A stretch of 64,000 nucleotides of DNA, taken from the NCBI RefSeq assembly GCF_001885585.1, contig NZ_LSRP01000013.1:1-64000 (forward strand), given 5' to 3'. Positions within the stretch are counted from its first letter, which is position 1; every line of letters begins with the position of its first letter. The notes beneath the pieces are model-generated. The model had not been told where the DNA came from. It was given only the letters and a program-made list of their open reading frames with translations, and did not search any database. This document shows, one piece after another, positions 8,901-17,908 of this stretch. This DNA comes from Pararhizobium antarcticum (lineage in GTDB: Bacteria > Pseudomonadota > Alphaproteobacteria > Rhizobiales > Rhizobiaceae). The position numbers and the translations under genes are program-made.

Positions 8901-9641
8901 CTATTCCGGCAGCCGGTAATCGACGATCTTGTTTTCCCGGACGATGAACAGCTTGCCGGTTTCTGTCTGGTCCGGCCCGAGCAGCGGCATCAGTGCTGCC
9001 GCCACTTCGGACGGGTGCGGCAGTGTAGTCGGGTCTTCGCCGGGGATCGCCTGTGCACGCATGGCCGTGCGCGTCGCGCCGGGATCGACGCTGAGGATGC
9101 GCAGGGCGAGCCGCTGCGTTTCGCCGGCCCAGGTGCGGGCCAGGGCTTCGACGGCAGCCTTCGAGGCGGAGTAGGCCCCCCAGAAGGGCTTGCACTTGTG
9201 GGCGGCGCTGGAGGACAGGATCAGGGCCCTGCCGGCATCGGAAAGCTGCAGCAGCGGATCCACCGAGCGGATGAGACGCCATGTGGCTGTGACGTTGACC
9301 GTCATCACCTTTTCGAAAACCTTGGCTTCGACATGGCCGATCGGCGAGATGACGCCGAGAACACCGGCATTGGCAACGAGGATATCCAGTTTGCCCCAGC
9401 GCTCGTGAATGGCGCCGCCGAGCTTGTCGATTGCCGCCATGTCGGCGAGATCGAACGGCACGAGGGTCGCCGGCAATCCACCCGCCGCCTTGATGGCATC
9501 GTCGAGATCTTCCAGACCGCCGACGGTACGGGCACAGGCGATGACCTGCGCGCCGGCCTTGGCAAGCTCAAGTGCCGTGAAATAGCCGATGCCGCGCGAC
9601 GCGCCGGTGACCAATGCTATGCGGCCCTTGAGATCGATCAT
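8901..9641 (-). CDS. SDR-family NAD(P)-dependent oxidoreductase
   Basis: The 246-residue product is a classical short-chain dehydrogenase. It has the cofactor motif TGASRGIG near residues 13-20, the NAG motif (VANAGVLG) and the catalytic Ser (LILSSSAA) followed by YSASK. The substrate cannot be read from sequence. It lies 129 bp downstream of purF in the same direction and is separated from it by a GC-rich hairpin, so it may be partly uncoupled from purF expression. An SDR in this position is common beside purF in rhizobia. Confidence 0.88.
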   Translation of the reverse strand: MIDLKGRIALVTGASRGIGYFTALELAKAGAQVIACARTVGGLEDLDDAIKAAGGLPATLVPFDLADMAAIDKLGGAIHERWGKLDILVANAGVLGVISPIGHVEAKVFEKVMTVNVTATWRLIRSVDPLLQLSDAGRALILSSSAAHKCKPFWGAYSASKAAVEALARTWAGETQRLALRILSVDPGATRTAMRAQAIPGEDPTTLPHPSEVAAALMPLLGPDQTETGKLFIVRENKIVDYRLPE

Positions 9642-9741
9642 GTTTGGAAGGCTCCGAATGTGATGTGGCAGGGTGTGCTGCCACAGGTTCGGGCGGATGC
9701 ACGAGGCAGGCAGCAGATCGTTGGATAGTCGAGGCGATGCC

Positions 9742-9761
9742 CCGGGCCGTCACCGGCCCGG
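9742..9761 (-). terminator. GC-rich hairpin after purF
   Basis: CCGGGCCG at 9742-9749 and CGGCCCGG at 9754-9761 form an 8-bp perfect stem with a 4-base loop, ten bases past the purF stop on the minus strand. There is no T-run, so it may stabilise the 3' end or attenuate rather than terminate. Confidence 0.45.
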
Positions 9762-9770
9762 AAAGGACTG

Positions 9771-11261
9771 TCAGCTCTTGCTGGCGAGCATGGAGAGCTT
9801 GGGGCCCGGATTGTCGCCATTCTTGTCGAGAAGGCGCGTTGGGTAGTCTCCGGTGAAATAGTGATCGGTGAACTGCGGCCGGGTATCATTGCGGCTTTCG
9901 CCGCCGACGGCCCGATAGAGCCCGTCAATGCTCAGGAACTCCAGCGAATCGGCGCCGATGAATTTGCACATCGAGGCGAGATCGGCATGCTGGTTGGCGA
10001 GCAGCTTGTCGCGGTCCGGCGTGTCGATACCGTAAAAGTCCGGGTAGAAGATCATCGGGCTGGCCACGCGGATATGCACTTCGGTTGCCCCGGCTTCGCG
10101 GATCATCTGCACGATTTTCAGTGACGTCGTGCCACGCACGATCGAATCATCGACCAGGACGACACGCTTGCCCTCGATCATGGCGCGGTTGGCCGAATGC
10201 TTCAGCTTCACACCGAAGGCGCGGATCTGCTGTGTTGGCTCGATGAAGGTGCGGCCGACATAATGGTTGCGGATGATGCCGAGTTCGAAGGGTATGCCGC
10301 TGGCCTGGGCAAAGCCGATCGCAGCCGGCGTGCCACCGTCCGGAACGGGAACGACGACATCGGCCTCGACCGGGGCCTCCTTCGCCAGGTTGATGCCCAT
10401 GTTCTTGCGCGCGACATAGACATTACGGCCGCCGACGACTGAATCCGGTCGGGCAAAATAGACATATTCGAACAGGCAGAGCCGCTCCGGCTGTGGCTTG
10501 TTCGGCTTGCGGGCGTCAATGGAGATCGATCCGTCGGCTTCGATCTCGCAGATGACGACTTCGCCGTTTTCGACGTCGCGAATGTATTTCGCGCCGATGA
10601 TGTCGAGCGCGCAGGTTTCCGAACAGAAGATCGGCTTGCCGTCGAGCTCGCCCATGACGAGCGGCCGGATGCCGGTCGGGTCGCGCGCTGCGATCAGTTT
10701 GGTGCGGGTCATCGCCACCATTGAGTAGCCGCCTTCCATCTGGCGGATGGCATCGATGAAGCGGTCCGCTGTCGAGGAATGACGCGATCGGGCGATGAGG
10801 TGCAGCACGACTTCGGTGTCCGATGTCGACTGACAGATGGCGCCGGTGGCGATGATCTGCCGACGCAGTGTCAGGCCGTTGGTGAAGTTGCCGTTATGGG
10901 CAATGGCGATACCGCCGACTTCCAGTTCCGCAAACAGCGGCTGGACGTTGCGCAGCGCCACTTCCCCCGTCGTCGAATAGCGCGTGTGTCCGATCGAGAT
11001 GGTGCCCGGCAGCTTGGCCAGCGTTGCCGGGTCGGTGTAGTGATCGCCGACGAGGCCCATGCGCTTTTCGGTGTGAAACTGCGTCCCGTCGAAGGTGACG
11101 ATGCCGGCCGCTTCCTGGCCGCGATGCTGGAGCGCGTGCAGGCCAAGCGCCGTCAGCGTCGCTGCGTCCGGGTGTCCGAGAATGCCGAACACGCCACATT
11201 CTTCATGCAGCGTATCGCCATCCATCTCGTCTTCGATCTGTGCGGCTCGCAAATGGGTCAT
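9771..11261 (-). CDS. purF: Amidophosphoribosyltransferase
   Basis: PurF performs the first committed step of purine synthesis, replacing the pyrophosphate of PRPP with ammonia from glutamine. The short N-terminal segment before HEECGVFG is removed in the mature enzyme so that Cys becomes the nucleophile of the class II glutaminase domain. The C-terminal phosphoribosyltransferase domain shows the PRPP loop VVLVDDSIVRGTT. The start at 11261 (MTHLRAAQ) gives 496 residues, the usual rhizobial length; the ORF remains open upstream but those residues are not conserved-looking. It follows cvpA by 152 bp, as in many proteobacteria. Confidence 0.95.
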   Translation of the reverse strand: MTHLRAAQIEDEMDGDTLHEECGVFGILGHPDAATLTALGLHALQHRGQEAAGIVTFDGTQFHTEKRMGLVGDHYTDPATLAKLPGTISIGHTRYSTTGEVALRNVQPLFAELEVGGIAIAHNGNFTNGLTLRRQIIATGAICQSTSDTEVVLHLIARSRHSSTADRFIDAIRQMEGGYSMVAMTRTKLIAARDPTGIRPLVMGELDGKPIFCSETCALDIIGAKYIRDVENGEVVICEIEADGSISIDARKPNKPQPERLCLFEYVYFARPDSVVGGRNVYVARKNMGINLAKEAPVEADVVVPVPDGGTPAAIGFAQASGIPFELGIIRNHYVGRTFIEPTQQIRAFGVKLKHSANRAMIEGKRVVLVDDSIVRGTTSLKIVQMIREAGATEVHIRVASPMIFYPDFYGIDTPDRDKLLANQHADLASMCKFIGADSLEFLSIDGLYRAVGGESRNDTRPQFTDHYFTGDYPTRLLDKNGDNPGPKLSMLASKS

Positions 11262-11375
11262 CGCTGTTGGCCTTTGTGTTGACGGCTGAAACGCGTTTCG
11301 CATGTTGTATCGGGTCTTCCGTCCGTCAAGCCGAAGCGGCCTGATGGTTTCACATATCGTTACTGCAAAATGGAC

Positions 11376-11397
11376 AGAGCCCGCCAAAGCGGGCCCT
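11376..11397 (-). terminator. Hairpin between cvpA and purF
   Basis: AGAGCCCGC at 11376-11384 and GCGGGCCCT at 11389-11397 make a 9-bp stem with one G-U pair and a CAAA loop. It sits 17 bp after the cvpA stop on the minus strand; the following T-tract is weak, so partial termination before purF is the likely role. Confidence 0.5.
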
Positions 11398-11413
11398 CAC
11401 TCTATCTGCGGCC

Positions 11414-12028
11414 TTAGCCGTTGGTCGCCGCGTCATTCGTTGCGGGGTTCTCTTCGGCGGGCGGCTGCGTGGTCGTACCACCCGTGCCGTCATTCTCGCC
11501 TTCGCCGGTCGTATCCTTGCCGCGCAGGCGGTCGAGGATCGTCGCATCGGCATTTTCCGGCAGGAGCGCAATCAGCTTTCCGCCGAGATTGTCGAGCAGC
11601 GGCTTGGATTTTGCGGTCGTCACCCAGACCGGCTGCTGCTGCGGGGCAACCAGCCAGTTGAAGAACAGCATGGCGACGACCACCAGAAGCACGCCACGGG
11701 CCGCGCCGAACAGGAAGCCCAGCGTGCGGTCGAGTGCGCCGATGCGGCTGTCGATGATGAAATCGGCGATGCGCATGGTGATGAAGGAAATGATGATCAG
11801 AGCGACGAGGAAAACCACGCCGGCCGACCCGATCATCGCGACCGTGTCGCTCGTCGTGTAGGTCTTCGCATAGGGCAGCAGGAAGGGGTAGAGGAAGAAG
11901 GCCGCGGCAGCAGCGCCGACCCAACTGGCAACCGACAGAACTTCCCGCGAGAAGCCGCGGACCATGGCCAGGATGGCCGAGAAAAGCGCGACGCCGAGCA
12001 CGATACCGTCGAGAATTGTAATGGGCAT
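11414..12028 (-). CDS. cvpA: CvpA family membrane protein
   Basis: The 204-residue product has four hydrophobic segments in the first 150 residues and the CvpA-type start (ITILDGIVLGVALFSAILA, then GFSREVLSV). A Thr/Gly/Asn/Pro-rich cytoplasmic tail follows. CvpA proteins are inner-membrane proteins linked to envelope homeostasis and, in enterobacteria, to colicin V production. The gene lies between radA and purF, a placement that is conserved in many proteobacteria and argues for correct assignment. Confidence 0.9.
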   Translation of the reverse strand: MPITILDGIVLGVALFSAILAMVRGFSREVLSVASWVGAAAAAFFLYPFLLPYAKTYTTSDTVAMIGSAGVVFLVALIIISFITMRIADFIIDSRIGALDRTLGFLFGAARGVLLVVVAMLFFNWLVAPQQQPVWVTTAKSKPLLDNLGGKLIALLPENADATILDRLRGKDTTGEGENDGTGGTTTQPPAEENPATNDAATNG

Positions 12029-12170
12029 GTTGTCCTACTCCGAACCCGCGTCTGACGCGACCCCAAGCTAATTTTCTGCACCATATATCATCGCGCGTTG
12101 GGCGTCTTTCGATGGCACATGGTTGAACACTGTTTTCACCGGAATAGACAGGCTTTCACCCGCAATTCCG

Positions 12171-13574
12171 TCAATCGTCGTTATCCGCCTGTTTCAGCGC
12201 ACCCTTTGAGCCGGCAATGCGCGCCACGAGATCCGGCAGGCTTTCCATCTCGCTCCACCGCATGCCGGCGCCTTTCGGCAGGTCGGCGGAGGCGGCGGGC
12301 AGGACGGCCTGGGAAAAGCCGAGCTTCTCGGCTTCCTTCAGGCGCTGGGCCGTGTGCGCAACCGGCCGGACGGCGCCGGACAGACTGACTTCGCCGAAAT
12401 AGACGCAATCGGGCGGAAGGGCAAGACCGGCAAGTGACGAAACAAGGGCTGATGCGACCGCAAGGTCTGCCGCCGGCTCGCTGATCCGGTATCCGCCGGC
12501 AATGTTCAGGTAGACGTCGTGCTGTCCAAGGCGCACGCCGCAATGCGCTTCGAGCACAGCCAGGATCATCGACAGGCGCGCCGAATCCCAGCCAACCACG
12601 GCGCGGCGGGGGGTGCCGAGCGAAGTCGGCGCGACCAGCGCCTGCACCTCGACCAGCACCGGCCGCGTCCCCTCCATGCCGGCAAAGACAGCAGCGCCCG
12701 GCGATTTGGCATTGCGTTCGCCCAGAAACAGTTCGGAGGGGTTGGTAACTTCGCGCAGGCCCTTGTCCGACATTTCGAACACGCCGATCTCGTCGGTCGG
12801 GCCGAAGCGGTTCTTGACGGTGCGCAGGATGCGGTAGTGATGCCCGCGGTCGCCTTCGAAATACAGCACGGCATCGACCATGTGTTCGACGACGCGCGGC
12901 CCGGCGATCTGGCCTTCCTTGGTGACATGACCGACCAGGACGACGGCGGCACCCGTCTGCTTGGCAAAGCGGATCATGGCCTGCACGCCGGTGCGCACCT
13001 GCGTCACCGTACCCGGCGCCGAATCGGCCGTGTCGCTCCATAGCGTCTGGATCGAATCGATGATCGCAAGATCCGGCCGCCTGCCTTCGCCAAGCGTCGC
13101 CAGAATGTCTTCGACATTGGTTTCGGCGGCCAGCAGCACATCGGTGTCGGCAGCACCCAGTCGCTGTGCCCTCAGCCGCACCTGCGCCACCGCCTCTTCG
13201 CCCGAGACGTAAATGACACGGTGGCCCTGGCGCGCAAGGGCGGCGGCTGCCTGCATCAGAACCGTCGATTTGCCGATGCCGGGATCGCCACCGATCAAAA
13301 CGGCCGAGCCGCGTACGAAACCGCCGCCGGTCGCCCGGTCGAGCTCCGAAATGCCGGTGGTGATGCGCGGCGCTTCCTCGATCTCGCCGGACAGGGTGGT
13401 CAACGCCACCGGGCGGCCCTTCTTCGGCGTCCTGCCGGGTCCGCCGCCGATCCCGCCCATCGGGTCTTCCTCGACGATCGTGTTCCACTGGCCGCAGCCT
13501 TCGCATTTGCCCACCCAGCGGGCGTGCACGCTGCCACAGTTTTGGCAGATGAAATTCGTACGGGCTTTCGCCAT
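12171..13574 (-). CDS. radA: DNA repair protein RadA (Sms)
   Basis: RadA is a hexameric ATPase that drives branch migration during recombination. The 467-residue product has the N-terminal C4 zinc finger (CQNCGSVHARWVGKCEGCG), Walker A GDPGIGKST at about residues 99-107, the RadA-specific KNRFG motif, and a C-terminal Lon-like domain. Its ATG overlaps the parE stop by one base (TGATG on the minus strand), so it should be translated by coupling from the toxin-antitoxin genes upstream. It is complete and shows no frameshift. Confidence 0.95.
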   Translation of the reverse strand: MAKARTNFICQNCGSVHARWVGKCEGCGQWNTIVEEDPMGGIGGGPGRTPKKGRPVALTTLSGEIEEAPRITTGISELDRATGGGFVRGSAVLIGGDPGIGKSTVLMQAAAALARQGHRVIYVSGEEAVAQVRLRAQRLGAADTDVLLAAETNVEDILATLGEGRRPDLAIIDSIQTLWSDTADSAPGTVTQVRTGVQAMIRFAKQTGAAVVLVGHVTKEGQIAGPRVVEHMVDAVLYFEGDRGHHYRILRTVKNRFGPTDEIGVFEMSDKGLREVTNPSELFLGERNAKSPGAAVFAGMEGTRPVLVEVQALVAPTSLGTPRRAVVGWDSARLSMILAVLEAHCGVRLGQHDVYLNIAGGYRISEPAADLAVASALVSSLAGLALPPDCVYFGEVSLSGAVRPVAHTAQRLKEAEKLGFSQAVLPAASADLPKGAGMRWSEMESLPDLVARIAGSKGALKQADNDD

Positions 13575-13891
13575 CAGGTCATGTCGCTTTCGGGGAAATC
13601 ATCGGCACGGTTTTTTTGCTTTCCGTGCCGGATGCGCAGAACCAGAATGTCGGAGTCTGCAGAACGGAAATAAATGATATAGTTCTTGTAGAAAAATGCG
13701 CGAAGTCCTTCCCGGAATTCCTCACGAGAGACGCCTGTCATGCCAAGGCTTGCGAAGCGTTCAATCTTCTGCTGGAGTTCATCAACGAGTCGGTCGGCGG
13801 CGATAGGATTTTTCTCGGCGATGAATTTGTAGATTTCGACCAGGTCTCTGCTCGCTAGTCGCGAGAGGCGGAACCGTTTCGGCCGGATCAA
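13574..13891 (-). CDS. parE: RelE/ParE-family toxin
   Basis: The 105-residue basic protein has the RelE/ParE pattern: N-terminal LSRLASRDLVEIYKFIAEKNP helices, then YIIYFRSADSDILVLRIRHGKQ near the C terminus. ParE members inhibit DNA gyrase while RelE members cut mRNA; the ParD partner favours ParE. The ORF overlaps the parD stop by four bases and the radA start by one. An extra C-terminal tail rich in Asp, Arg and Glu (about residues 95-105) extends beyond the core fold and contains the overlap with radA. The toxin appears intact. Confidence 0.85.
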   Translation of the reverse strand: MIRPKRFRLSRLASRDLVEIYKFIAEKNPIAADRLVDELQQKIERFASLGMTGVSREEFREGLRAFFYKNYIIYFRSADSDILVLRIRHGKQKNRADDFPESDMT

Positions 13892-14145
13892 TTTTTCTCG
13901 GCCGCCATCGCCTTCACATGTGCCAGCAATTCCCCCGGCGATGAGAACGTATAAACATGGCCGGCTGCGACATCGTCTTCTGCCTGCTGTATCAACAGCC
14001 GCAACTCTTCGGCGTCTTCCTCCTCACGGCTCTGCAAAAGGTGCAGCCCTTCCCTGATAACATCGACAGCGCTCTTGTAAGGTCCGATTCTCACACGCTC
14101 CTCAATGAACGCTTCATCTTCGTCGCTGAGCTGGATATCTGCCAT
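13888..14145 (-). CDS. parD: ParD-family antitoxin
   Basis: The 85-residue acidic protein has a ParD-type N-terminal ribbon-helix-helix region (MADIQLSDEDEAFIEERV, then YKSAVDVIREGLHLLQ) that should dimerise and bind its own promoter. Its C-terminal part should neutralise ParE. The ATG at 14145 has AAGGAG seven bases upstream. The 69 bp between alr and this gene could hold its own promoter and operator, but I cannot identify them with confidence. The stop overlaps the parE start by four bases, the standard antitoxin-first arrangement. Confidence 0.87.
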   Translation of the reverse strand: MADIQLSDEDEAFIEERVRIGPYKSAVDVIREGLHLLQSREEEDAEELRLLIQQAEDDVAAGHVYTFSSPGELLAHVKAMAAEKN

Positions 14146-14214
14146 CCTGATCTCCTTTTGTTCTTTCTACAGCAACGGACAGGTCTTTCCAAGAGCGTCG
14201 ACGGAAATTGCCGA

Positions 14215-15375
14215 TCAGGCTTCGATATAGTCCCTCACAGCGCGATGCCCAAGGCTGGTCAGCATTTCATAACCGATCGTGCCGCCGGCACGCGCGACAT
14301 CGTCGACGGCAATGTTGCTGCCGAAAAGCTCGATATAGTCGCCGGCGCGGACCGCCGTTTCCGGCAGATCGGTCACGTCGAACAGGCTGATGTCCATGGT
14401 GACGCGCCCGAGATGCGGCACCTTTTGGCCGTGCAGGAAGCCGTAGGCGCCGGAGGGCGTTGCCTGTCTGAGCGCCACGCCGCCGCCGGAGACGGAGCGG
14501 TGATACCCATCCGCATAGCCGACCGCGACAATGGCAACGCGGCTGTCGCGCGAAAAAAGCGCCGATGCGCCGTAGCTCGCCGTGTCGCCGGAACGGACAC
14601 GGCGTACCTGAATGATGCGGGCCTCGGCCGTGACCACCGGCTTCATCGGATTGGCGATGCCGTTGACCGCTTCGCCGCCATAGACGGCAATGCCCGGCCG
14701 CGTAAGGTCGAAATGAAACTCGGGTCCGAGATGCACGCCGGCGGAATTCGCAAGGCTCGAATCGACGCCTTCGAAGGCCTGTGTCACCGACCGGAACGCG
14801 TCGAGCTGCCTGCGGTTCAGCGGATGGCTCTGGTCGTCGGCGCAGGCGAGGTGGCTCATGACAAGCACCGGCGAAAAGCTGGCAGGGCGGACCGGATCAT
14901 GGGCCAGCGCCAGGGCTTCCTCGACCGTCAGGCCCAGCCGGTTCATGCCGGTGTCGACATGCAGCACGCAGGGGTGATCGCCATGGTGCGAGAGCGCCGC
15001 CATGAACAGCGACAGCTGTTCCTCGGAATTGATGATCGGCACGAGGTCGTTGTCGAAGAAGAGATGCTCGTTGCCGGGCCACATGCCGGCCAGGATATAG
15101 ATGCGGCCATCCGGGACGAAGGGACGCAGTTCGGCACCTTCCTCGGCATTGGCGACGAAGAAGTCTCTCGCCCCTGCAGCATAGAGCGTTTTGGCGGCCG
15201 GTTCGATGCCGATCCCGTATCCGTCGGCCTTGAGAACGGCAGCGGCCCGCGCCTTGCCGGACAGCCGGTCCATCTTGCGCCAGTTGTCGGCCAAGGCACC
15301 AAGATCGATGGTCAGCCGGTTTGATGCCGCGGCAAAGTCAGGATGGGCGAGGGGAGATGTGCTCGATAAAACCAT
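14215..15375 (-). CDS. alr: Alanine racemase
   Basis: This PLP enzyme interconverts L- and D-alanine for peptidoglycan synthesis. The 386-residue product has the PLP lysine in AAVLKADGYGIG (Lys49) and the second catalytic Tyr in ASYGASALF of the C-terminal beta domain. The start at 15375 (MVLSSTSPLAHPDF) was chosen because residues upstream in the same frame are Arg/Cys-rich and unlike the family. It lies downstream of dnaB, a pairing that is widely conserved. It ends 69 bp before parD. Confidence 0.92.
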   Translation of the reverse strand: MVLSSTSPLAHPDFAAASNRLTIDLGALADNWRKMDRLSGKARAAAVLKADGYGIGIEPAAKTLYAAGARDFFVANAEEGAELRPFVPDGRIYILAGMWPGNEHLFFDNDLVPIINSEEQLSLFMAALSHHGDHPCVLHVDTGMNRLGLTVEEALALAHDPVRPASFSPVLVMSHLACADDQSHPLNRRQLDAFRSVTQAFEGVDSSLANSAGVHLGPEFHFDLTRPGIAVYGGEAVNGIANPMKPVVTAEARIIQVRRVRSGDTASYGASALFSRDSRVAIVAVGYADGYHRSVSGGGVALRQATPSGAYGFLHGQKVPHLGRVTMDISLFDVTDLPETAVRAGDYIELFGSNIAVDDVARAGGTIGYEMLTSLGHRAVRDYIEA

Positions 15376-15487
15376 ATTGGCAGAGATACAGCGAAGGCAA
15401 AGCCGGTGCAATTGTCGCAAGCGAACGATTATGGCCCCCGGCAAACTTGCGCCCGAGCTTTGACATGCGCCGCGAGCTGCGACGCCG

Positions 15488-16990
15488 TCAATGCTCTTCG
15501 TATTGTGTGAACGAGGGATCGGCGAGGTCGGTGAAGCGGGTGAATTCGGCCTGGAAGGCCAGTTTCACAGTGCCTGTCGGTCCGTGACGCTGCTTGGCGA
15601 TGATCACGTCGGCCGTGCCCTTGACCTTCTCGAAGGTCTGTTTCCATTCCTCGTATTTCGGATCGAACTCGTCACGCGGTTCCATGTTCTTGACGTAATA
15701 TTCCTCGCGGAACACGAACAGCACGACGTCGGCGTCCTGCTCGATCGAGCCGGATTCGCGAAGGTCAGACAATTGCGGACGCTTGTCCTCGCGGCTTTCC
15801 ACCTGACGGGAGAGCTGCGAGAGCGCGATGATCGGCACGTTCAGTTCCTTGCCGAGCGCCTTCAGGCCGGTGGTGATCTGGGTGATTTCCTGCACGCGGT
15901 TGTCGCTGGATTTTCCCGATCCGGTCATCAGCTGGATATAGTCCACGACGAGGCAATCAAGGCCGCGCTGGCGCTTCAGACGGCGTGCGCGCGCCGAGAG
16001 CTGGGCAATCGAGATACCACCGGTCTGGTCGATGAACAAAGGCACCTTTTGCATCATCTGGCTGCAGGCGACGAGTTTTTCGAAGTCGGATTCGGAGATG
16101 TCGCCCCGACGGATCTTCGAAGAGGAGACTTCGGTCTGCTCGGAAATGATACGCGTGGCCAGCTGTTCCGACGACATTTCAAGCGAATAGAAGCCGACGA
16201 CACCGCCGTTGCGGGCCTTCATCGATCCATCCGCCTGGATTTCCGGCTCATAGGCGGCGGCGATGTTATAGGCGATATTGGTGGCAAGCGAGGTCTTGCC
16301 CATGCCCGGGCGTCCGGCCAGCACGATCAAGTCGGAGCGCTGCAGGCCCCCCATGCGGCCATCGAGGGAGTGGATGCCGGTCGAGATGCCGGACAGGGAT
16401 CCGTCGCGTTCGAAGGCCTGGCCGGCCATGTCGATCGCCAGCGCCACGGCGTCGTTGAAGGCCTGGAAGCCGCCGTCATAGCGGCCGGTTTCCGCCAGTT
16501 CGAAGAGCCGCCGTTCGGCATCTTCGATCTGGCTCTGCGGCGGCATGTCGAGCGGTGCGTCATAGGCGATGTTGACCATGTCCTCGCCGATGGTGATCAG
16601 CGAACGGCGCAGCGCCAGATCGTAGATGGCGCGGCCGTAGTCTTCGGCATTGATGATCGAGACGGCTTCCGAGGCGAGGCGGGCGAGATATTGCGCCACC
16701 GTCATGTCGCCGACCTTTTCGTCGGCCTTCAGGAAGGTCTTGATCGTCACCGGATTGGCGGTCTTGCCCATGCGGATGATGTCACCGGCAACCTCGAAGA
16801 TCTTGCGGTGCAGCGGTTCGTTGAGATGGACCGGCTTCAGGAAGTCGGAGACGCGGTAGAAGGCATCATTGTTGACCAGGATCGCGCCGAGCAGCGCCTG
16901 TTCGGCCTCGAGGTTGTTCGGTGCCTCGCGATAGTTGAGGTCCCCCTGCGGCTTGTCCATGGGTACAATTCTCCGCGCTGCTTCATTCAT
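15488..16990 (-). CDS. dnaB: Replicative DNA helicase
   Basis: DnaB is the hexameric 5'-3' helicase of the replication fork. The 500-residue product has the N-terminal primase-interaction domain (residues about 15-120), a linker and a RecA-like ATPase with Walker A GRPGMGKTS, Walker B CLVVDYIQLM and the conserved ALSQLSR and RESGSIEQDAD blocks. There is no intein, which is worth noting since dnaB is a frequent intein site. The ATG at 16990 is followed by NEAARRIVPMDKP, a usual alphaproteobacterial N terminus. Confidence 0.96.
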   Translation of the reverse strand: MNEAARRIVPMDKPQGDLNYREAPNNLEAEQALLGAILVNNDAFYRVSDFLKPVHLNEPLHRKIFEVAGDIIRMGKTANPVTIKTFLKADEKVGDMTVAQYLARLASEAVSIINAEDYGRAIYDLALRRSLITIGEDMVNIAYDAPLDMPPQSQIEDAERRLFELAETGRYDGGFQAFNDAVALAIDMAGQAFERDGSLSGISTGIHSLDGRMGGLQRSDLIVLAGRPGMGKTSLATNIAYNIAAAYEPEIQADGSMKARNGGVVGFYSLEMSSEQLATRIISEQTEVSSSKIRRGDISESDFEKLVACSQMMQKVPLFIDQTGGISIAQLSARARRLKRQRGLDCLVVDYIQLMTGSGKSSDNRVQEITQITTGLKALGKELNVPIIALSQLSRQVESREDKRPQLSDLRESGSIEQDADVVLFVFREEYYVKNMEPRDEFDPKYEEWKQTFEKVKGTADVIIAKQRHGPTGTVKLAFQAEFTRFTDLADPSFTQYEEH

Positions 16991-17302
16991 GGTGTTTCTC
17001 TATCCGGAATCATCGACCGTTCGGTCCCCGGTTTGGATCTGTTGACGGCATGGGTCAAGAGAAAGGGTGTTGCCGCATGCGCTTCCGTCTGGCGCGTGTG
17101 ATTCTGTGCCCGTTGTTCGACTGATCCACAGGCACCGCCGTGCGATGAACAGGAATTGCCGATTCTGCCATGTTTCCGCTTGACCTGCTTGCAAGCGAGT
17201 CGAACCCGCACAAACCATCGTCCGGTGGCTACCCCCGCAATGCAGAAAGGCCCCGGAACGATTGCTCCGGGGCCTTTCTTTTGACGCTATGAAGCGCAGG
17301 TC
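16991..17302. other. 312-bp intergenic region between rplI and dnaB
   Basis: Apart from the strong terminator hairpin at 17245-17278 I see no gene here. The remaining part should contain the dnaB promoter on the minus strand, but no near-consensus promoter stands out by eye. Confidence 0.5.
17245..17278 (-). terminator. Strong terminator after rplI
   Basis: GAAAGGCCCCGGA at 17245-17257 pairs perfectly with TCCGGGGCCTTTC at 17266-17278 (13 bp, 8-base loop). It lies 24 bp past the rplI stop on the minus strand and separates the ribosomal protein operon from dnaB. The sequence TTTCTTTT lies on the plus-strand side, so the element could also stop transcription from the other direction. Confidence 0.8.
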
Positions 17303-17878
17303 TTATTCGTCTTCGCCGTCGAATTCGGCTTCCGGATTGAAGAAGTCTTCAGCCTTCAGCGCGTCTTCGTCAACGCCGTAGATGGCGTCGGCCGAGGTCA
17401 GGCTCTCGCCCTTCTGCTGGCGTTCAGCTTCTTCAGCCGAACGGGCAACGTTGACCTGAACCTTGATTTCGACTTCGGCGTGGAGGTGAAGGACAACCTC
17501 GTGCAGGCCGATTGTCTTGATCGGGTTGTTGAGGTCGACCTGGTTGCGGCCAATGTTGAAGCCTTCTGCGCCCAGAACGTCGACGATGTCGCGGGCCGCG
17601 ACCGAACCGTAGAGCTGACCGGTTTCGCCGGCCGAGCGAACGACGGTGAAGGACTTGCCGTCCAGCTGTTCGGCAACGGTCTGGGCTTCGGACTTGCGCT
17701 CGAGGTTGCGGGCTTCAAGCGTCGAACGCTCGGATTCGAAGCGCTTCTTGTTGGCTTCGTTGGAGCGCAGTGCCTTGCCGAGCGGCAGCAGGTAGTTGCG
17801 GGCAAAGCCGTCGCGAACCTTGACGGTCTCGCCCATCTGGCCGAGCTTGGCAACGCGTTCGAGAAGAATGACTTGCAT
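17303..17878 (-). CDS. rplI: 50S ribosomal protein L9
   Basis: The 191-residue product starts with the L9 signature [21 protein letters not shown] and continues with [13 protein letters not shown]. The N-terminal RNA-binding domain, connecting helix (residues about 45-75) and C-terminal domain are all present. Compared with the typical 150 residues it carries an acidic tail of about 40 residues ending in EAEFDGEDE, as in other Rhizobiales. It closes the rpsF-rpsR-DUF2232-rplI run. Confidence 0.96.
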   Translation of the reverse strand: MQVILLERVAKLGQMGETVKVRDGFARNYLLPLGKALRSNEANKKRFESERSTLEARNLERKSEAQTVAEQLDGKSFTVVRSAGETGQLYGSVAARDIVDVLGAEGFNIGRNQVDLNNPIKTIGLHEVVLHLHAEVEIKVQVNVARSAEEAERQQKGESLTSADAIYGVDEDALKAEDFFNPEAEFDGEDE

Positions 17879-17908
17879 GGAATGTTCCTTTCGTGTGGTC
17901 GTCTTGTT

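Noticed and set aside
13574-14145. The parDE-radA run as a new defence system
   Set aside because: Both proteins fit known toxin-antitoxin families, and radA is a core gene in its normal place, so the arrangement is better read as an insertion.
13957-15324. 455-codon open frame opposite alr and parD
   Set aside because: It spans two real genes on the other strand and has no family pattern.
15488-16990. Intein in dnaB
   Set aside because: The helicase is 500 residues and continuous through all conserved motifs.
15491-17101. 536-codon open frame opposite dnaB
   Set aside because: It is a composition-driven antisense frame over a certain gene.
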